From contig JAKAVH010000258.1 of the NCBI GenBank assembly GCA_021827545.1, forward strand, positions 1 through 9,966: 9,966 nucleotides of DNA, written 5' to 3'. This DNA is from Thermoplasmata archaeon (GTDB lineage Archaea > Thermoplasmatota > Thermoplasmata > UBA184). This document shows positions 7,022 through 9,966 of the stretch, one piece after another (position 1 is the stretch's first letter; every line of letters begins with the position of its first letter). The translations under genes were made by a program, and so were the position numbers. The notes beneath the pieces are model-generated. The model worked only from the letters and a program-made list of their open reading frames with translations, made no database searches and was not told where the DNA came from.

Positions 7022-7264
7022 ATGTCCGTCGCGCTCACCGAGATCGAACTCGCCGCGCTGTTCGGGGCGCTCGTCGTGGCCATCGTGGTCGCCGCGGTCG
7101 CCTGGGCGGGCTGGCGTTCCGCCGTTCGCCGGTATCGGGCCGCCGAGGAGCGCGGGCTGCGCGCGACGGTCCTGGGCGAGGATCCGATCGCCTTCCGCCT
7201 CCATGGCCTCGACCTGCGGCTCGCCGAGATCGGCGCGGCACAGCGGAGGCTCGGACTCCGTTAG
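7022..7264 (+). CDS. Tiny single-pass membrane protein
   Basis: 80 aa. Residues about 8-30 (rich in Leu, Val, Ile and Ala, ending AWAGW) form one transmembrane helix. RSAVRRYRAAEERGLR (32-47) follows as a basic, probably cytoplasmic, stretch. The C-terminus (about 57-80) is a short amphipathic helix with leucines (LHGLDLRLAEIGAAQRRLGL). The plan, and the basic segment after the helix, resemble the membrane protein at 4885. No ribosome site precedes the ATG, and a hairpin fills the gap, so translation may depend on the gene before. It ends in TAG and is the last gene before a new promoter-like region. Function unknown; the third membrane-anchored product of the apparent operon. Confidence 0.65.
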   Translation: MSVALTEIELAALFGALVVAIVVAAVAWAGWRSAVRRYRAAEERGLRATVLGEDPIAFRLHGLDLRLAEIGAAQRRLGLR

Positions 7265-7377
7265 GTCCCCGTCCCTCCGGGTCGACGGACCGCCCTCTTC
7301 GCCGCTCCGGAACGCGCCGCCGGGCCGGCGAGCGGCGCACCGGTGGGCTCCCTTTGCGCTTCCGATGCTCCGCAAGA

Positions 7378-7384
7378 ACTATAC
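7378..7384 (+). promoter_or_regulatory. Probable TATA box for the 7458 gene
   Basis: ACTATAC lies in a local AT-rich island (7374-7390) inside the 193-base gap after the small membrane protein, with purines just before it as in an archaeal BRE. Transcription would start near 7405-7410, leaving a leader of about 50 bases to the GTG at 7458. This suggests a separate transcription unit from here. Confidence 0.45.
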
Positions 7385-7443
7385 CCTAAGTCCCCGAGGA
7401 ACGGACGGCGCGAGATCCTCGCGCGCGCAGGACCCCGGTCGCA

Positions 7444-7447
7444 GGAG
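7444..7447 (+). promoter_or_regulatory. Possible ribosome site for the GTG start at 7458
   Basis: GGAG ends ten bases before GTG 7458, slightly far but usable. No such motif lies at a good distance before the alternative in-frame ATG at 7530 (the nearest purine-rich run is poor), so the GTG is preferred. Confidence 0.4.
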
Positions 7448-7457
7448 AAGTGGGCGC

Positions 7458-8357
7458 GTGAGCTACTCTGACGTGAAAATCCGTGACGTCAGCCTGCGGA
7501 CCGGCGAGTGGACGCCCCCGGTAAGCGCCATGGGAGGCCCGCCGGCCCACGAGCTCTACACCGACCTCGTGCTCTTCGCGGGACTCCAGCTGTTCCGCGA
7601 CGCCCGATCGCGCCCGTGGGTGGTCCTCCGTGACGGTAGCCAACGGAGGGCCTTCTCGGTGCCAAGCCCCGAGCTCCGGAGCGCCCTCGACCGGTTCCGG
7701 ATGCGACGGAACGTCCGTCCGGTGCCCGAAGGCGACATCGAGGAGTTCGTTCGCGTCATCGAGGCCCGGGTCTCCGACCCGGACGTCGAGATCCCCCTGT
7801 TGCGGGCTCCCCTCGTCGAGCCGGGTCCAGTGCCGGACGCGGCGCGGGTGGGGTTCCCACGCCCAGCGACGGACCGGCTCCTAGCCCCCCGGGGGTACGC
7901 TCCCGAACGATCCGGGGGCCTCATGCCCGCCCTCGGACGGTCCGATCCGGTTCGCTCCGTCGTCCCGGACCCCCGCACTCCCGTTCGGGTGCCGGCGCCG
8001 TTCGGGCCGGTCGACGAGGGGTCGCGCCCGACCTTCCGCGCGTCGGTCTCCTCCGCCCAGAGATTGCCTCCCCCCTCGGATCCCACGGTGGCCCGCTATG
8101 TACGGGTGTTCCGCCAACTGGTGCGGGACGGGGACTGGATGGGGACGACGTCGGAGCTCTCGCACCTCACCCACGAGGACGCCTTCGCGCTCTTCGACTC
8201 CCTGTTGCGGTACCGCTCGGAGCTCGCCGCCCAGGGGATCCTGATCGCGAACGTGGAGGTCGCCGATGGCTACCGCTGGCTCGCGGTCGATCGTTCCCGG
8301 GTACGAGGGGACGGCGAGGCGGAGTCCCCGGACGTGACTCCGGTGCCCGCTCAATAG
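7458..8357 (+). CDS. Two-domain protein of unknown function with Pro-rich linker
   Basis: 299 aa from GTG 7458; ATG 7530 would give 275 aa. The N-terminal domain (about 28-116) begins HELYTDLVLFAGLQLFRD and continues through PWVVLRDGSQRRAFSVPS and a helix ending IEARVSDPD. It faintly recalls a small domain seen beside primase or helicase modules of mobile elements, but I cannot confirm that. Residues about 117-207 are Pro/Arg/Gly/Ser-rich and probably disordered. The C-terminal domain (208-278) is a compact helical fold ending in a beta pair (ILIANVEVADGYRWLAVD), compatible with a winged helix. A nucleic-acid role is therefore possible. A promoter-like island at 7378 suggests its own transcript. 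The product family is not recognised. Confidence 0.7.
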   Translation: MSYSDVKIRDVSLRTGEWTPPVSAMGGPPAHELYTDLVLFAGLQLFRDARSRPWVVLRDGSQRRAFSVPSPELRSALDRFRMRRNVRPVPEGDIEEFVRVIEARVSDPDVEIPLLRAPLVEPGPVPDAARVGFPRPATDRLLAPRGYAPERSGGLMPALGRSDPVRSVVPDPRTPVRVPAPFGPVDEGSRPTFRASVSSAQRLPPPSDPTVARYVRVFRQLVRDGDWMGTTSELSHLTHEDAFALFDSLLRYRSELAAQGILIANVEVADGYRWLAVDRSRVRGDGEAESPDVTPVPAQ

Positions 8358-8410
8358 GCTGGATCGTTCACGGCCGTGCGGAGTCCGCGGTTCGAAGGTA
8401 CCCCGCTTTT

Positions 8411-8900
8411 GTGCCGATTGGGAGTCGTTCCCCCTCGCACCCCGACTCTCATCCCTCGCGAGGAGACGTCCCGACTGAGGCGCACCAGGGCGGCCTTGAC
8501 CGCATCCTCGCGGTCCTGGAGACGTTCGTCGCGTCGTTCCGGCCGGCGGCCCGACTGCGGTGGACCCTCGAGCTCTAGGCGGCCTCGATCGAGCCCGCGG
8601 CCCTCCAGGACCGGATCGTCGACCGCGCTTCAGGAGTGGTCGGGCGTTTCCGCCCATCGCTCGAGGAGGTCCCGTGGATTCCTGAGGAACCTTGACCCCA
8701 TCCTGCCGGCCCTGCTCCTGGCGGCGGTGCTCGACGGCATCGCCCTCGAGCAGGCGACCGCGGAGGCGCACCGGCTGGGGGACCGTCGCATCATGGCCGG
8801 GGTGGTCAACTCCATCCGATCGGTCGGAGATCCGGCCCCGGGGAGGGGATCCCGGCGGGCGCGGGATGCACCGGCCTTCCGGGGGGTGGCTCACCGATGA
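8411..8900 (+). pseudogene. Broken gene resembling a TetR-family C-terminal (ligand-binding) domain
   Basis: Reading from GTG 8411, codons from 8477 are strongly coding-like (EAHQGGLDRILAVLETFVA...). They meet TAG at 8576, continue in the same frame with equally coding-like codons (AASIEPAALQDRIVDRASG...), and stop at TGA 8693. A +1 shift there leads into LDPILPALLLAAVLDGIALE (8691-8750) and on to TGA 8898. Pieced together, about 140 residues resemble a TetR C-terminal domain: the D-P-x-L-x-x-L-L-L-x-x-x-L-D-G-x-A-L pattern is typical, and the TAG falls where that domain often has Trp (TGG to TAG). No helix-turn-helix is visible upstream in any frame, so the DNA-binding half is missing. The end overlaps the hydrolase start as ATGA, as if it once formed an operon. 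Recoding or assembly error are alternatives. Confidence 0.5.
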
Positions 8901-9865
8901 CCGAGATGCCGGAAACCTCCGCCGGTCGCCCATCCGCCCCGCTTGGGCCGGGCGACTGGCCCGTCCGGTGGATCCATGGGTCGCCTCCCGGCCCCGGACC
9001 TCGCGACCCTCCGGTCCAGGTACATCGGTACGACGCGAAGACCTTCATCCTCCGGCAAAGCAAGGACGTCTCGTTCGAGGCGCCCTTTCTGTACCTCGTC
9101 TTCGGCCACGATCGCGCGCTCCTGGTCGACTCGGGCGCGATCGCCGATCCTCGTCGCTGCCCGCTCCGGAGCACCGTGGATGGTCTCGTCCGTGCCTGGC
9201 GGAGCGATCATCCTCGCAGCGAGTATCCCCTCGTGGTGGCGCACACCCACGGGCACGGCGACCACGTGGCCGGGGACTCCCAGTTCGCCGACCGGCCGAA
9301 CACTCGCGTCGTGGGCCGAGACGCGAGCGCCGTTCGGGAGTACTTCGGCCTCTCCGACGGGCCGGCGGCCGTCGCGACATTGGACCTGGGGGGACGGCCG
9401 ATCGAGGTACTTGCGATACCCGGCCACCACCCGGCATCGATCGCCCTCTACGACCGCCGTACCGGCCTGTTGCTGACCGGGGACACCGTCTGCCCGGGCC
9501 GGCTCTACGTGGCGGACATGCCCGCCTTTCGGTCCAGCATGGCCCGCCTGGTGGGGTTCGCCCGTACGCACCCGGTCTCGGCGGTCGTGGGCGGGCATAT
9601 CGAGATGACGGCGAGGCCGGGGATCGATTACCCGATCGGCGCCCGATACCAACCGCACGAACGGATCCTTCCGATGGATCCTGGCCGACTCGATGCCATC
9701 CTCGAGGGCGCCCACCTCGCGGCGAAGGGCCCGGGGGTCTACGTCTTCCCCGACTTCCACATCTATCACGGGCCCTGCACGGGGCCCGCGCTCTGGAGCA
9801 TTGCCCGCGGCAAGGTCGGAAACCTGCGCTACCGGATCGCACGCGGACTCCACCGTGTGGTGTGA
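8897..9865 (+). CDS. Metallo-beta-lactamase-fold hydrolase
   Basis: 322 aa, complete. The MBL zinc-site signature is intact: HTHGHGDH at 116-123 gives ligands H118, H120, D122 and H123. H177 in PGHH, D196 in TGDT and H234 in GGH complete a two-metal site of the glyoxalase II-like type. The substrate is not evident; relatives hydrolyse thioesters, lactones or phosphoesters. Residues 1-60 form an extra N-terminal segment with WIHGSPPGPGPRDPPVQVHRYD (split by a Pro/Gly loop) that I recall as typical of one bacterial-looking MBL subfamily. The C-terminal part (about 240-322) is a cap-like extension. There is no signal peptide, so it acts in the cytoplasm. The ATG overlaps the TGA of the broken upstream frame by four bases; GGGGGGTGG (8881-8889) may serve as the ribosome site. 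Fold sure, substrate unknown. Confidence 0.9.
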   Translation: MTEMPETSAGRPSAPLGPGDWPVRWIHGSPPGPGPRDPPVQVHRYDAKTFILRQSKDVSFEAPFLYLVFGHDRALLVDSGAIADPRRCPLRSTVDGLVRAWRSDHPRSEYPLVVAHTHGHGDHVAGDSQFADRPNTRVVGRDASAVREYFGLSDGPAAVATLDLGGRPIEVLAIPGHHPASIALYDRRTGLLLTGDTVCPGRLYVADMPAFRSSMARLVGFARTHPVSAVVGGHIEMTARPGIDYPIGARYQPHERILPMDPGRLDAILEGAHLAAKGPGVYVFPDFHIYHGPCTGPALWSIARGKVGNLRYRIARGLHRVV

Positions 9866-9966
9866 AGGCTTCGCGGCTCGTGGCGGGGGCGACGCGCCGG
9901 AAGCGGGGAAGTCCGTCGAGGGGGGAGGGCCGACGCCCCGTCAGGAGGGCTGAAGAGCGGGAGACT

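Noticed and set aside
7203..7457. Upstream extension of the 7458 gene into the 3' end of the small membrane protein
   Set aside because: It overlaps another gene and the promoter-like island, and its sequence is low in complexity and not protein-like.
8376..8900. A single intact 174-residue gene in one frame
   Set aside because: Its first two thirds are Arg/Ser/Pro-rich and not protein-like; only the part after about 8691 looks coding. The coding signal before that lies in another frame.
7881..8933. 350-residue open frame on the - strand across the broken gene
   Set aside because: Arg/Pro/Gly/Ser-rich with no recognisable motif; it also overlaps the well-supported end of the 7458 gene. The + strand codon pattern over 8477-8900 is clearly better.
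9866..9966. Possible terminator or next gene after the hydrolase
   Set aside because: No T-rich tract, clear hairpin or start with a ribosome site could be supported in the last 101 bases.

Overview
The window is a GC-rich stretch, most likely from an archaeon of the Thermoplasmatota type, in which every supported gene is on the + strand. The lineage is inferred from four things. AT-rich TATA-like islands stand out against the GC-rich background. Ribosome sites of the GGAGG/GAGGTGA type precede several genes. A protein resembling the N domain of Cdc48/VAT and a tandem PRC-barrel protein are present. A large kelch-plus-PKD surface protein carries a single C-terminal membrane anchor. No tRNA, rRNA, CRISPR array or insertion sequence was seen.

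Layout. (1) 1-3795: the 3' part of a very large secreted, membrane-anchored surface protein. It has twelve kelch motifs, four PKD domains, one further Ig-like domain and a C-terminal helix; its true start lies before the window. (2) 3796-4194: non-coding, holding a hairpin after the stop codon, a probable promoter near 4062 and a structured leader. (3) 4195-7264: a tightly packed run of eight small genes. In order they are a stand-alone Cdc48-N-like double-psi barrel, a soluble coiled-coil protein, two single-pass membrane coiled-coil proteins, a second soluble coiled-coil protein, a zinc-ribbon protein, a tandem PRC-barrel protein and a tiny membrane protein. (4) 7265-7457: a second promoter region. 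(5) 7458-8357: a two-domain protein of unknown function with a long Pro-rich linker. (6) 8411-8900: a broken reading frame resembling the C-terminal domain of a TetR-type regulator, interrupted by a UAG and a +1 frameshift. (7) 8897-9865: an intact metallo-beta-lactamase-fold hydrolase that overlaps the broken frame by 4 bases.

The most interesting part is 4195-7264. Three of its proteins (4599-4874, 4885-5232 and 5694-6068) share an ungapped 18-residue block of the form [YF][LF]xxx[MFL]Px[LIY], followed by a heptad-like tail. They therefore look like paralogues, two soluble and one membrane-bound. With two more single-pass membrane proteins, a zinc ribbon, a PRC barrel and a Cdc48-N-like module in the same apparent operon, the set looks like the parts list of a membrane-associated complex on the cytoplasmic face. 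I do not recognise it as a described system; its function is not known from the sequence.

Genes 1 and 10 onwards appear functionally unrelated to this cluster. The hydrolase is probably a separate metabolic enzyme that once had its own regulator next to it.
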